Shown in pieces: positions 44,293 to 53,895 of a stretch of DNA of 64,000 nucleotides; within the stretch, counting starts at the first letter, position 1, and every line of letters starts with the position of its first letter. The notes under the pieces are model-generated. The model did no database searches, was not told the origin of the DNA, and saw only the letters and a program-made list of their open reading frames with translations. This DNA comes from JAWPMT01 sp965215825 (lineage in GTDB: Bacteria; Bacteroidota; Bacteroidia; Cytophagales; Cyclobacteriaceae), in assembly GCA_965215825.1 (NCBI GenBank), contig CBDCEM010000002.1, forward strand, positions 1,798,001 through 1,862,000, given 5' to 3'. The position numbers and the translations under genes are program-made.

Positions 44293-45177
44293 ATGTCCCA
44301 AGCAAATCGCGCTTTCAAAAGAATTATTCTAGTACTTATTGGTTTTTGGGCTCTTCCAGGGTTTGCTCAAAACTTGCAGAACTATACGCCTTCCATCTTA
44401 TTTGGTCAAGGTGATTGGGAATTCAAGTCCTTCCAAAACCTTTATCGTCAGACCAAAAGTTTCAGCGAAAGTGGCGGAACTGAGAAAGTTGATGCAGGAG
44501 ACCCTCAAATTTTCTTCACATCGATCAATCAGTTTCTCTATGGTGTCAATTCCCAGGTTAATGTTGGCATCGACGTTTGGGTGAACCACACATCGCTCCC
44601 ATTCAACGGAGATCGTGAGACACAAACCGGAATATCTTTAATTGGTCCGAAAATCAAGATTGCGCCGTTCAAATCATTGAGTAGATTGTCGATTCAGACA
44701 TCTTACTTGTTTTCGGCCACAGATGACCCTGAGAACAGAAACCCTTCGTCTACCAGGCCTTTTTTCTTTTTTGCAAATGACAGGTCCTTATGGTTGACTC
44801 AGTTTTTTTATGATGTACCGCTGAGTTCACAATTTCAATTGTTTTTTCAGCAAGCATTCTGGTACAATGTTGTTGGTGAATCGTTCAGAGAAAATAACTA
44901 CCTGCAAACCCAAACCAGTGTTTTCGCCAGTTACTTCGTGAATGCCAAGTGGACTATATACGGAATGTCTGAGTACTTTCCTACTCACTATAATGATGCA
45001 GATCAGTCGGGAGATCCATTTTTCTCATATTTCGTGCAATCGGGAGTTGGAACCAAGTATCAATTGATTCCGAACAAGATTGAACTGGAGTTCTTATATA
45101 CTAACTTTTGGTTAGGAAGCGGTGGCGGTGGAGCTGGACAAACCTTCAATTTTGGCATCCGCCTGGTCAATCAGTAA
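44293..45177 (+). CDS. Putative outer-membrane protein
   Basis: A 294-residue protein with a signal peptide (about 1-25, GFAQ) and many alternating beta-type segments ending in a strand (FNFGIRLVNQ). It resembles Bacteroidota outer-membrane transport or assembly barrels, but no specific family is recognised. The following POTRA/Omp85-like gene starts right after its stop. Confidence 0.65.
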   Translation: MSQANRAFKRIILVLIGFWALPGFAQNLQNYTPSILFGQGDWEFKSFQNLYRQTKSFSESGGTEKVDAGDPQIFFTSINQFLYGVNSQVNVGIDVWVNHTSLPFNGDRETQTGISLIGPKIKIAPFKSLSRLSIQTSYLFSATDDPENRNPSSTRPFFFFANDRSLWLTQFFYDVPLSSQFQLFFQQAFWYNVVGESFRENNYLQTQTSVFASYFVNAKWTIYGMSEYFPTHYNDADQSGDPFFSYFVQSGVGTKYQLIPNKIELEFLYTNFWLGSGGGGAGQTFNFGIRLVNQ

Positions 45178-45178
45178 C

Positions 45179-46444
45179 TTGCACCCTGTGTGGAATAACA
45201 GGGCACTTATCGCGTTTTTGTGCTTTCTTCTTGGGTTTACATCGCTTGGTCAAGATCATATTTCAGCTATCCATATAGCTGGAGTTGAAAAGACCAAACC
45301 TGATTATTTACAACAGTTTATAGACCTTAAGGTCGGAGACGTTGTAGATTCAGTGCGTTTGGAGGCCAATCGGCAGCGACTGGTTAACCTGGAAATATTA
45401 TCCAATGCGACTTACGATGTTGCACTTACTGAGACCGGGGCTGTAATTACCTTTCATTGCATTGAGGTTCGTACGTTGCTGCCCCTTTTCAATTTTGGTG
45501 GCGTACAAGATAATTTTTGGTTTTTGGTTGGCGCCACAGAAGTCAATCTGGCTGGCAGAGGAAATAAGTTATTGGGTTACTATCAATATTATGATCGAAG
45601 CTCTGTCGCCTTATCACTCACGTTAGATCGTATTCGTCAAACCAACTGGGGCGTGCAGCTTAATTATGTGAAATGGAGTACTGTCGAACCCTTGTTCTTT
45701 GATGGCGGTACAGCGACTTATGATTATGACAACTTTACTTATGGAATGAGTGGGTTGTATCATTTCAATTTCCGTAAATCAATTGAGTTCAATACCTCTT
45801 ATTTTTCGGAAGAATACAATCGGGTAGATCAAAACGCCATAGAAGGAGCGCCGCAACGGGCCAAAACACATAAACAATTGATTAAACTCATTTATCGGGT
45901 CAAGAATCTGAACTATCACTTTTGGTACTTGTCCGGTATCAGTAATACGACAAATGCGGAGACGGTACTTTCGTATGATGGGGACCCTGCTTTTTATATC
46001 ATTTTTAATGATTTCCAGACGTACTGGCGGCAGGGCCGTTACGGCAATTTTGCGAACCGTTTAAGACTTGGACTTGCCACGAATCGCGATAGTCCATTTG
46101 CTCCGTTTGTATTGGACAGTTATGTTAATATCCGTGGAGTTGGAAACCGGGTTGATCGGGGTACAGCCATGATCATCATGAACAATGAATATAGACATAC
46201 CCTGACCAACTGGAGCAAAGTTGCGACACAGGCAGTGGTATTCTCAGACTGGGGTACCTGGCGTTTGCCTGGTGGCGAATTGTCAGACCTGTCTGACGCA
46301 ACTCATTTTGAATGGTTCGCCGGAGGAGGGGTTCGGATCATTCACAAAGAAATCTTCAATGCAGTCCTAAGAATCGATTACGGTGTTAATCTACTCAGGA
46401 AGAACAGCGCTGGATTTGTGATTGGTGTAGGGCAGTACTTCTAA
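45179..46444 (+). CDS. Omp85/BamA-like outer-membrane protein with one POTRA-like domain
   Basis: About 421 residues. After a signal peptide (LIAFLCFLLGFTSLGQ) comes one POTRA-like domain (about 30-105; ISAIHIAGVEKTKPDYLQQF...VRLEANRQRLVNLEI) and a C-terminal barrel ending in GQYF, with the region GTAMIIMNNEYRH like the Omp85 strand motif. It may insert or secrete proteins or act as a two-partner-type translocator. The start is TTG at 45179, one base after the upstream stop; GTG 9 bases later is possible. Confidence 0.7.
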   Translation: MHPVWNNRALIAFLCFLLGFTSLGQDHISAIHIAGVEKTKPDYLQQFIDLKVGDVVDSVRLEANRQRLVNLEILSNATYDVALTETGAVITFHCIEVRTLLPLFNFGGVQDNFWFLVGATEVNLAGRGNKLLGYYQYYDRSSVALSLTLDRIRQTNWGVQLNYVKWSTVEPLFFDGGTATYDYDNFTYGMSGLYHFNFRKSIEFNTSYFSEEYNRVDQNAIEGAPQRAKTHKQLIKLIYRVKNLNYHFWYLSGISNTTNAETVLSYDGDPAFYIIFNDFQTYWRQGRYGNFANRLRLGLATNRDSPFAPFVLDSYVNIRGVGNRVDRGTAMIIMNNEYRHTLTNWSKVATQAVVFSDWGTWRLPGGELSDLSDATHFEWFAGGGVRIIHKEIFNAVLRIDYGVNLLRKNSAGFVIGVGQYF

Positions 46445-46449
46445 ACTAA

Positions 46450-48900
46450 TCAAGGAGCTTGAGCCTTGTCGTCAAATCTGACCATTTGAGAAATTGAGGG
46501 TTTACCTCTGGAGTCCACATAGTAAAGCATATAATACCCGGGAGGAATATTTTGCTCAGCCATGTTTGGGGTTGAAAATTTAAGTTTATCTTTCGAGTGC
46601 TCCACAATATCCAATTCAATAAATTTTTGTCCCATATCCCAGTTATGAGTGAAAGAAGGTAGTTTCAACAGTACTACTGAAGGTTTTTCGTTTCCGGGTT
46701 CATTAGGTAGACTGTCTAGCATCATTTCATACTCCATATCGCTGGAAATCAAATAATAGACCTTTCCCTCAATATCTTTTGAGAAGGTGGTTTTGAGTTT
46801 GCTTTTTGGCCTTTCAAGGCATTTAATAGTGGGAGTGCGCTTAGGGTCGATGTGAATGTAAGGTGGCGAGAAAATTTCTGCTGTCCAGTTTTCAGTTGGC
46901 GTGTATTGCATTCCTTTTTGCGCTTTGGCCATCTGACCATCCTGAAAGAAATACATGTCAACGTCTACACGGTCAAGGTCTGGCTTGGGTTGGCCGTTTC
47001 TGTTTTGATTCATAAATGGTTCTGGCTCCTTTCCAATTGAAGCACGGGCGCTATTGCCACCAGAAACCCACACTTTGCCATTGGGAAGTAGCAAAGCTGC
47101 ATTGTGGTAAAGCCGAGGTTCTACAGCGGCACTCATTCGTTTCTTATCATAGTTGACAAAGCTTCCATTATCATCATACTGGGGTGTTAGGAGTATGGGA
47201 TAGAAAACCGGACCATAGAAATCATAATTTCCTCCATTGATGATCAGAACCTGTTTAGTAGGTAAAATAATTGCCGTGAGCATCGTTCGATCATCTTCTA
47301 TTTCGTTTCCTAAAAAATTATCTTCCTGAGTCCATTTCTGATCTTTCAGAATCCCTTCGTTGAACCAAAACTGCTCACGCTTCCGACTGCCGCGACCACC
47401 AGCGAAATGTGAAGGATCTTCAGCGTCTAGCGGTAGCATGGTCCCTGGTGAATTTGGTTGTCCACCTAGAATGGTGATATTTCTCGTGTTTGGGTCTTCA
47501 TAGGAGGTGCCATAGGAAGTCACATTATCCTGCCGGGAGGGGCCATAGGAAAAAGAAACATCCGGAGCATCAACCGTTCCCTTAATGTCCATGTAATAGG
47601 TGACTTTGGTATCTCGCATATAGGCTGCGTCGGCCGTTCGCAGGCTTACCCAGTCACCCTCTCTCGTCAGATAAATTTTATTTTTTTCAACCAGATAATT
47701 GTTGGGATAGAGTTTGAAGGCATCGAATTTATTACTCTCCATACAGGCGCTATCACAGTCGCAAGGCAGAGGGAAGTCATTGTCACATGAAAGGGATTCC
47801 CAATAGGCATGAAAGTTGGGCTCCGAACATTCACCTTCATCAAAATTGGGATTTATTTCTGTTTGAAAAGGACCGTTCTCTTTGTCCTGTACGTTGACAG
47901 CTTTCCACGCCTGCTGCGGTTGGTCAGGGTCCCATTTATTGAAGTCGAAGAATTCTATAAAATTATTGATCTGGAATCGATACATGGAATCACCATGGTT
48001 AGCATCAAAGCCAACAAATCCGCTAAAAATGGTGAAGCGACCATCCGGTAAAGGAACAATCGACGGATACCACCTTCCACGCTCCATGAATCCTGAAAAT
48101 GTCCAGGGGTAGTCTGGATTATTTCGAGTAGAAGGCATTTTTCTCCAATCTACTTCTTGCCAATTGATTTTTTCCTCTTGTCGCCAGTCGAAGATAAAGG
48201 TACTGTTGGTGCCCGTACGGTAGGGAAAGTAATACTGCGTGCCTCCAATAAAGAGAGGATTTCCATCAGGTAATTGAATGTGTGCGCTACAAAAGAGATC
48301 ACTAGGTACAAAATGATTTTCTCTTAAAGGGTCGTTGACAGGTACGGGGTGGGGAACTCTATAAAATGAATTGTCAGCCGGGTCGTAAATCGCGGTGTTG
48401 TTGACAAGTTGATAATAGTTCTCTTTGCGATAGTTGGGTATATTACTATCATCCCCCATTTGTCGAATACTATTTCGAAAAGGGTCATCATAATAATTGA
48501 AAAGGCCCATGGCTGGAGCAGGGTCGTCAAAGAGCGGGTAATATTGTATGTCCTTATAATTTCTCCAGCTACTGCCGCTCGTCATTAGGATTTTTCCGGA
48601 GGGAAGCAAGACATTGTGTACAGTTTGCATACCCAGTATGCGTCCAATAGCAGCACCTTTAATTCCGGGGATTACGGAATTCCAGCTCCCATAAATTGCA
48701 GCATCGGCATCGTCGCTGGATTCCCGAAGTTCATCTAATTCCATGAGGAATGCAGGTGTGAACTTCATGCCATGGTACTTGTCATCTGAATCGTGCTTAT
48801 GCCTCGGATCTTGACTTACAGCTATGAATGACGTAAAAAAAAGAAGAAAAGCAATGCTAAAACTTACCCTGGCGTAGGAGAAAATTCGGTTGATTATCAT
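46450..48900 (-). CDS. Galactose oxidase/glyoxal oxidase-like copper radical oxidase
   Basis: An 816-residue secreted protein (signal peptide about 1-29) with a kelch propeller and a C-terminal DUF1929 domain (PPGYYMLYYVDSRGKPS). All five residues of the copper radical site have counterparts: Cys204 (FCSAH) and Tyr278 (RGRWYPS) for the thioether, Tyr598-His599 (RLYHN), and His752 (FTHNW). An insert with five cysteines (Cys358-Cys386) lies between the second and third elements and is not part of the fungal enzymes. It should oxidise an alcohol or aldehyde with oxygen, giving H2O2; substrate unknown. The ATG at 48900 gives a clean signal peptide. Confidence 0.85.
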   Translation of the reverse strand: MIINRIFSYARVSFSIAFLLFFTSFIAVSQDPRHKHDSDDKYHGMKFTPAFLMELDELRESSDDADAAIYGSWNSVIPGIKGAAIGRILGMQTVHNVLLPSGKILMTSGSSWRNYKDIQYYPLFDDPAPAMGLFNYYDDPFRNSIRQMGDDSNIPNYRKENYYQLVNNTAIYDPADNSFYRVPHPVPVNDPLRENHFVPSDLFCSAHIQLPDGNPLFIGGTQYYFPYRTGTNSTFIFDWRQEEKINWQEVDWRKMPSTRNNPDYPWTFSGFMERGRWYPSIVPLPDGRFTIFSGFVGFDANHGDSMYRFQINNFIEFFDFNKWDPDQPQQAWKAVNVQDKENGPFQTEINPNFDEGECSEPNFHAYWESLSCDNDFPLPCDCDSACMESNKFDAFKLYPNNYLVEKNKIYLTREGDWVSLRTADAAYMRDTKVTYYMDIKGTVDAPDVSFSYGPSRQDNVTSYGTSYEDPNTRNITILGGQPNSPGTMLPLDAEDPSHFAGGRGSRKREQFWFNEGILKDQKWTQEDNFLGNEIEDDRTMLTAIILPTKQVLIINGGNYDFYGPVFYPILLTPQYDDNGSFVNYDKKRMSAAVEPRLYHNAALLLPNGKVWVSGGNSARASIGKEPEPFMNQNRNGQPKPDLDRVDVDMYFFQDGQMAKAQKGMQYTPTENWTAEIFSPPYIHIDPKRTPTIKCLERPKSKLKTTFSKDIEGKVYYLISSDMEYEMMLDSLPNEPGNEKPSVVLLKLPSFTHNWDMGQKFIELDIVEHSKDKLKFSTPNMAEQNIPPGYYMLYYVDSRGKPSISQMVRFDDKAQAP

Positions 48901-49027
48901 GTCTATGAGGTATTGGTGAACAAGGTCTTCAATAAATCTACGAGTATTTCGCAAATATATCAACACGTCACCGGTGATAAAACTACCGAATTAGGACCCT
49001 CAGCTGGAAGGATAAAAGCTCCGGATG

Positions 49028-49684
49028 TTACAATTCCCCTTCAGAATCGCCAGTCCCTGAGTCTTCATCATCCTCATAGATCACTTCGTAACCTGCTCTT
49101 TTCAGGTCTTCCATGGTGTCTATATCGTGAAGTTTGTCAAGCATGTGGAAGGACATGCCCCATTTCTCTAATTCATCCAGTGCCTCATTGAGTACGTGTT
49201 CGTGGCTATAATCTTTCTCTTCAAAAATGGCTGGAAAAATGTTATTGAGCCCCAGCAGATAGTATCCCCCGTCTTCAGCGGGTCCAAAGACTACATCGTG
49301 TTTATCCAAAGCTTCGTAAGCCTCCTTGATATGCGAAGGCTCTATCTCAAGGGAGTCGCTACCTATAATGACAATTTTTGAATAACCTCTTTCGAAGGCT
49401 TCGGTAAACGCACTGAGCATCCTTTCACCCAAACCATCTCCGACCTGAACATGTTTTTGATATTTTTCACTGTCCCAGTCGTCATAAAGCTCAACATATT
49501 GATTGTAGTAGATGCCTTTGTCTAATTTTTCATCATCAATTTTATCTACTACTTCAGCTGTATAGTTCAATAGTTCTTTGTAAACCTCCAGAGCTGCATC
49601 CATGCCGATATCCTTGGCAATGCGGGTTTTCACTGTACCCGGTAGCAAATTCTTTACAAATACCATTAAATAATTCTTCTGCAT
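49028..49684 (-). CDS. DUF2064/TIGR04282-type glycosyltransferase-like protein
   Basis: A 218-residue nucleotidyl/glycosyltransferase-like protein with LMVFVKNLLPGTVKTRIAK at the N-terminus, IIGSDSLEIEPSHIKEA and FGPAEDGGYYLLG, the DUF2064 signature. Relatives occur with arsenosugar or surface-sugar clusters. It is the last gene of the operon that begins near 53711. The C-terminus has an acidic tail. Confidence 0.8.
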   Translation of the reverse strand: MQKNYLMVFVKNLLPGTVKTRIAKDIGMDAALEVYKELLNYTAEVVDKIDDEKLDKGIYYNQYVELYDDWDSEKYQKHVQVGDGLGERMLSAFTEAFERGYSKIVIIGSDSLEIEPSHIKEAYEALDKHDVVFGPAEDGGYYLLGLNNIFPAIFEEKDYSHEHVLNEALDELEKWGMSFHMLDKLHDIDTMEDLKRAGYEVIYEDDEDSGTGDSEGEL

Positions 49685-49716
49685 CTTTTTATTTATTTAG
49701 TGCCTGTCACACTGCA

Positions 49717-50226
49717 TTAATATATTTTGATTCCGTTCTGTAGCCACCTCGACCAAAGTAGATTGTAGGTGTGTACCGAGTCTGTCGGTACGTTCTCAAG
49801 GTTTACTACTTCGTTTCCTTTATTCTTCCAATCGAAAATTCCGCCATAAAGGTTTTGAACATTTTTATAACCGGCCTTCTGGAGCTGCTCTCCCGCACGC
49901 TCACTTCTGTAACCTACCGAGCAATATACAAGCACTTTGGCATCTTTCGGAATATCAATTACCTGGTCCGGACGAAACGTTTCGTAATTGAGCATACGAG
50001 CTGCAGGTAAGTGACTTACTTCATATTCTTCCGGTGAACGAATGTCCAGGATGTAATAAGATTCAAGGGTAGTGGTATCCAATTCGTCACTTTTGACGAG
50101 AGGTACTGTTTCCTTGTACAGGCGTTTGAGTTCCTTTTCAAAGGCTTTCTGACCGCAAGACGCATGAACCATTGCCAACATGACCATTAGAGGCAGGATA
50201 CGAAACCATCTGCTATTGGTTTTCAT
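49717..50226 (-). CDS. Rhodanese-domain lipoprotein
   Basis: About 169 residues: lipoprotein signal with Cys24 (HASCGQ), then one rhodanese domain with the active-site loop YCSVGYRS (Cys102) and YYILDIRSPEEYEVSHLPAA. It likely carries sulfur as a persulfide in the envelope. The start at 50226 overlaps the upstream gene by 14 bases. Its place inside a glycosyltransferase operon is unusual. Confidence 0.82.
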   Translation of the reverse strand: MKTNSRWFRILPLMVMLAMVHASCGQKAFEKELKRLYKETVPLVKSDELDTTTLESYYILDIRSPEEYEVSHLPAARMLNYETFRPDQVIDIPKDAKVLVYCSVGYRSERAGEQLQKAGYKNVQNLYGGIFDWKNKGNEVVNLENVPTDSVHTYNLLWSRWLQNGIKIY

Positions 50227-51550
50227 AATTGGTTTTTGATTGTCGAAAAATTTCAATTATTGCTACTCCAAATACTGTCACGTATTCCAAAAATATCCAT
50301 CCCATGGGTAAATGAAAATCTTCAGTAGCGTAACCTATGTAAGTTAGAAAGATCATTAGACTCCATACCACCGGGAAATAAAACCCTGAGAGGACACCAA
50401 GTGGAATCAAGGGTAAAATATACCAGGGGTGAACAGTAGTGCTCAGTAGTAGGTATATCACGAGAGATCCCATCAAAATCTGGGGTAAATCTTTTTTAAG
50501 CCGAGTGCCAAGGAATGACCATGCCATGATCAGTATGAACGTTGTGATTCCCAACGATGGTCCTATTTGCTGGATCAAGTTGTAACCCATGATCATAAAT
50601 CCAACTTCACGAATTAGAAAGTAGATGCTGGCATTGAATTCAAAACTTTGGAAATAGAGCCCAATGCTGGAGCCCATTCCTGAAACAAGGGCACTCCCGA
50701 TCATAGGTATAAATGTGATTGCAGCCATAAGTACAGCAACAAAGCATACAAGGATCCCTTTCCTGGGCCATTGCTTCATCAGGACGGCCGGTAGGAATAT
50801 GAGAGGAACGAGTTTGGTGGCAATGGCTCCGGCAAAGCCAATACCTTGACCGAATACTTTGGCACTATGAAATTGATGAATCCCCAGGAGGAGGAAGAAA
50901 ATAACCAGCCCCTCAAAGTGCAAATTGCCGGTAAATTCCAGAATCACTAGCGGGTTCAGAAAGAACCAAAATGCATTTTTTACAGGCTTTCCATGTTTTT
51001 CAAGGAGTGATTTTAACAGTAAGAAACTTCCTATATCCGCGGTAACGAGAAAGGACCGCATTATATTGACAGAAAGCAGCCAATTGTCCGGGCCTCCAAA
51101 TTTGGCACTTAGCCAAAAAATGGCCTGATTCAGTGGGGGGTAGATGGTGTAGTAATTGGGGGAATTTAATTGCTCAAAGAAAGTTTGGTCAATTCCGGAG
51201 ATACCCAGATTCAGTGCCTCATCGGGTAACAGGCCGAATGGATTGATGCCATTCATTAGTAAGGTGCCATCCCAGACAAAGCGATAGAAATCGTCTGACA
51301 AGTTTGGCAATCCCCAGAGTAGCACAACTCTGATTAGGATGCCGGTTGCAAAAAGTGCTTTCCAGGGGAGAGAAGTTAGTCCAACAACCCATGCATAGGT
51401 AAAGAAAGATACGCCATAGACCACCATCAACGTGGTAGTCTGTGATCTGGTTATCACCAATCCCAAAAAAGTAAGACTAGTCAGTAAGATGAAAAGGAAG
51501 GTGTATTCAGCAGTACCTGTCGACCTGTGAAAGGAAGGCTGACTATTCAT
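50213..51550 (-). CDS. Polytopic glycosyltransferase (GT87/mannosyltransferase-like)
   Basis: A 445-residue protein with about 11 helices. NLSDDFYRFVWDGTLLMNGINPF with its acidic DD in the first extracytoplasmic loop and YYTIYPPLNQ fit the GT-C fold of polyprenyl-phosphate-sugar dependent mannosyltransferases. It probably uses the lipid-linked sugar made by the downstream-encoded partner GT2 enzyme. Its start overlaps the end of the preceding gene by 1 base. Confidence 0.75.
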   Translation of the reverse strand: MNSQPSFHRSTGTAEYTFLFILLTSLTFLGLVITRSQTTTLMVVYGVSFFTYAWVVGLTSLPWKALFATGILIRVVLLWGLPNLSDDFYRFVWDGTLLMNGINPFGLLPDEALNLGISGIDQTFFEQLNSPNYYTIYPPLNQAIFWLSAKFGGPDNWLLSVNIMRSFLVTADIGSFLLLKSLLEKHGKPVKNAFWFFLNPLVILEFTGNLHFEGLVIFFLLLGIHQFHSAKVFGQGIGFAGAIATKLVPLIFLPAVLMKQWPRKGILVCFVAVLMAAITFIPMIGSALVSGMGSSIGLYFQSFEFNASIYFLIREVGFMIMGYNLIQQIGPSLGITTFILIMAWSFLGTRLKKDLPQILMGSLVIYLLLSTTVHPWYILPLIPLGVLSGFYFPVVWSLMIFLTYIGYATEDFHLPMGWIFLEYVTVFGVAIIEIFRQSKTNYENQ

Positions 51551-53010
51551 CAGGCAGCTTGGATGGGCTTCAATGAAATAAAGAAGATGTAGCTAAATCC
51601 TATGGCAAGCATCAAATGGAAAAAGAGCAATCCAAAATCACCAAGAATGAATGCAGAGACAATGCCGAATATAAAGTAAAGTGCAAGTACACCTTCACAT
51701 AGTGTAATGGGTGTGATGGTGTGTTTGAGATAGACGTTCCCTTTCCAGGAATCGCCTTTTTTCAGGACATTAAATTTAGGTGTACGAATAAAAGGTGTCT
51801 TAATTCCTAACCAGCCTTCGGCAATTGCAATGGAATTGTGAAGAGCTAATCCCATGGAGTAGGAAAGAAACATCGGAAAATGACCAGCGAAATACTTAAG
51901 TGTGTAGTTCGGGTTTGTGGCTTTGGATGAAAACCAATAGAAGACACTCATGCCAATGAAACCAATGATAAAGATGCTTCCGAGATCAAAAAGCAAGGCT
52001 AATGTGGGATTATGCTCTTTTATGTACAACATAGGGATAGATAGCACAGCAGCTGTCAATAGAAACAAAAAGACTGAGCTATTGAGAAGGTGCATGGCCC
52101 CTCGGACTTTATGAGAAAACCCGAGATCGGATTTCCAGATTTTTCCCAGATTCTTTCGAGCGGTTTCCGCTGCTCCCTTATTCCAGCGGTACTGCTGTGA
52201 TTTTACTGCAGGCATCAGGACAGGCAATTCTGCCGGAGAGAGGACGTCCTCCAGGTAATCAAATTTCCAGTCCTTGAGTTGAGCTCTGTAACTAAGGTCC
52301 AGATCCTCGGTGAGCGTATCATGATGCCACCCTCCGGCATCGATAATACAAGTTTTTCGCCAGACCCCTCCTGTTCCATTGAAATTAATAAAACTTCCCG
52401 CTTTTAGTCGTCCTTTTTGTTCGATGGTGAAATGGGCGTTGAGGCCAAAAGCCTGTACCCGGGTAAGTAGGCTATAATCTTGATTAAGGTGACCCCAGCG
52501 CGTTTGAACCATTCCTATTTTCGGGTCACAGAAGGGAGCCAGAGTTGATTTTAAAAAGTCTTTTGAAGGCAGAAAGTCCGCGTCAAAGATGGCAATAAAT
52601 TCACCTTTGGCATGCTCCATGCCATATTGCAATGCTCCAGCTTTAAAGCCTTTCCGCTCTGGTCGCTGTACCTGCTTGATATCTATACCAGCTTTTTGAT
52701 ACGCAGCGACTTTTTTAGCAACAATTTCTACTGTTTCATCATTGGAATCATCCAATATCTGAATTTCAAGTTTGTCCTGTGGATAATCAAACGCCGCAAC
52801 TGCGTCAATTAGTCGTTCGATCACATAACGTTCGTTATAGATGGGTAATTGAACGGTGACCGGTGGGAATTCCTTTAATTCCGATGAGCCAGAAGCTTCT
52901 CTCTGCTTCTGATTTTTTCGATAATGCCACGCCAGATTGAATTGCCCCAAACTAAAGGCACAAATCACCAATAATGAAAACCCGTAACCAACGATGATTA
53001 ACCACTCCAT
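51550..53010 (-). CDS. Cellulose-synthase-like GT2 glycosyltransferase
   Basis: A 486-residue membrane glycosyltransferase. One N-terminal helix, a GT2 catalytic domain with DDSND, DADF (Asp143, Asp145), TEDLDL and QQYRW (the processive-type signature), and four C-terminal helices. The QQYRW motif suggests a processive beta-glycan polymerase of the CESA/mannan type rather than a single-step enzyme, but no PilZ or BcsB gene is present. Starts 5 bases downstream of the DPM-like gene. Confidence 0.85.
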   Translation of the reverse strand: MEWLIIVGYGFSLLVICAFSLGQFNLAWHYRKNQKQREASGSSELKEFPPVTVQLPIYNERYVIERLIDAVAAFDYPQDKLEIQILDDSNDETVEIVAKKVAAYQKAGIDIKQVQRPERKGFKAGALQYGMEHAKGEFIAIFDADFLPSKDFLKSTLAPFCDPKIGMVQTRWGHLNQDYSLLTRVQAFGLNAHFTIEQKGRLKAGSFINFNGTGGVWRKTCIIDAGGWHHDTLTEDLDLSYRAQLKDWKFDYLEDVLSPAELPVLMPAVKSQQYRWNKGAAETARKNLGKIWKSDLGFSHKVRGAMHLLNSSVFLFLLTAAVLSIPMLYIKEHNPTLALLFDLGSIFIIGFIGMSVFYWFSSKATNPNYTLKYFAGHFPMFLSYSMGLALHNSIAIAEGWLGIKTPFIRTPKFNVLKKGDSWKGNVYLKHTITPITLCEGVLALYFIFGIVSAFILGDFGLLFFHLMLAIGFSYIFFISLKPIQAA

Positions 53011-53015
53011 TGTTG

Positions 53016-53711
53016 CTACAAATATTTAAATATCGTGGTAATTATTTTATATCCTGCCATTACTGTTCCTTTAACAGTGCCTGAAACTTTCGATTTTCCA
53101 ATTCTTACTCGATAATTTACAGGTATGTCTACAGTTTTCATTTTCTGCTTGGCCGCTTTCAATTGCATTTCTACGGTCCAACCATAATTGGTATCCTTCA
53201 TCTCCAACGCAACCAAACTTTCATATTTGATCGCTCGAAAAGGCCCAAGATCGGTATAAGTCGTGCCGTAAAACCACCGCATCAAAGTAGTGGCCAGCCA
53301 ATTGCCAAAAACTTGCTGAGGTGTCATTGCGCCCTTCTCTTTTCGTCCCAGTGCCCTGGAACCAATCACCATATCAACATGCTCATTGACAATTGGTTCC
53401 ACAAGTTTCGTCATTTCTTCCGGGTAGTCAGAGTGATCACCATCGATAAACACTACTATGTCGGGATGTGTACTGCTTTCGTGGATATATTCCAGGCCTT
53501 TTAAACAGGCCTGACCATAACCTCTTCTGGTTTCTGAGAGGGCAGTAGCACCTTTATCATGAGCAACCTGAAAAGTATTGTCAGTACTGCCATTATCGAT
53601 TACAATGACCTCAGACACTAAGTCTTTTGGGATTTCATCAATGACCAATCCAACGGCATTTTGCTCATTGAACGCAGGGATAACGACTCGAATATCTAGG
53701 GATTCAGACAA
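53016..53711 (-). CDS. DPM1-like GT2 glycosyltransferase
   Basis: GT-A glycosyltransferase similar to dolichyl/polyprenyl-phosphate mannose synthase: RVVIPAFNEQ, VIDNGSTDNT, DGDHSDYPEEM and a C-terminal VNYRVRIGKSKVSGT. About 231 residues. The true start should be the TTG at 53711: the apparent longer N-terminus runs through a perfect promoter (53732-53761), so it cannot be coding. It probably makes a lipid-linked sugar used by the next gene of the operon. Confidence 0.82.
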   Translation of the reverse strand: MSESLDIRVVIPAFNEQNAVGLVIDEIPKDLVSEVIVIDNGSTDNTFQVAHDKGATALSETRRGYGQACLKGLEYIHESSTHPDIVVFIDGDHSDYPEEMTKLVEPIVNEHVDMVIGSRALGRKEKGAMTPQQVFGNWLATTLMRWFYGTTYTDLGPFRAIKYESLVALEMKDTNYGWTVEMQLKAAKQKMKTVDIPVNYRVRIGKSKVSGTVKGTVMAGYKIITTIFKYL

Positions 53712-53731
53712 AGGCGACGAAGATTGAGGCG

Positions 53732-53761
53732 CAAATTTAGTTCTATTTTGCGCCCTTTCAA
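53732..53761 (-). promoter_or_regulatory. Promoter of the glycosyltransferase operon
   Basis: On the minus strand TTG (53761-53759), a 19-base spacer, and TAAATTTG (53739-53732) match the Bacteroidota consensus exactly. Transcription would start near 53727, about 16 bases before the TTG start codon. Confidence 0.8.
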
Positions 53762-53895
53762 GTCCTCGGAATGACAAACCGAATGAGAGGTCAACTCAGA
53801 GGACTTGAGGTAAGTGTCCAAAAGTTCTCCTTGAAAGCATGAACCGCCGGAATTATTATTCCGCTTGGGAGCTGAAGGTCAGCCACTCAGGTTGA

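Noticed and set aside
53850..53867. CGGAAT/ATTCCG hairpin in the spacer 53712-53895
   Set aside because: A short perfect stem, but without a T-run on either strand, so not called a terminator.
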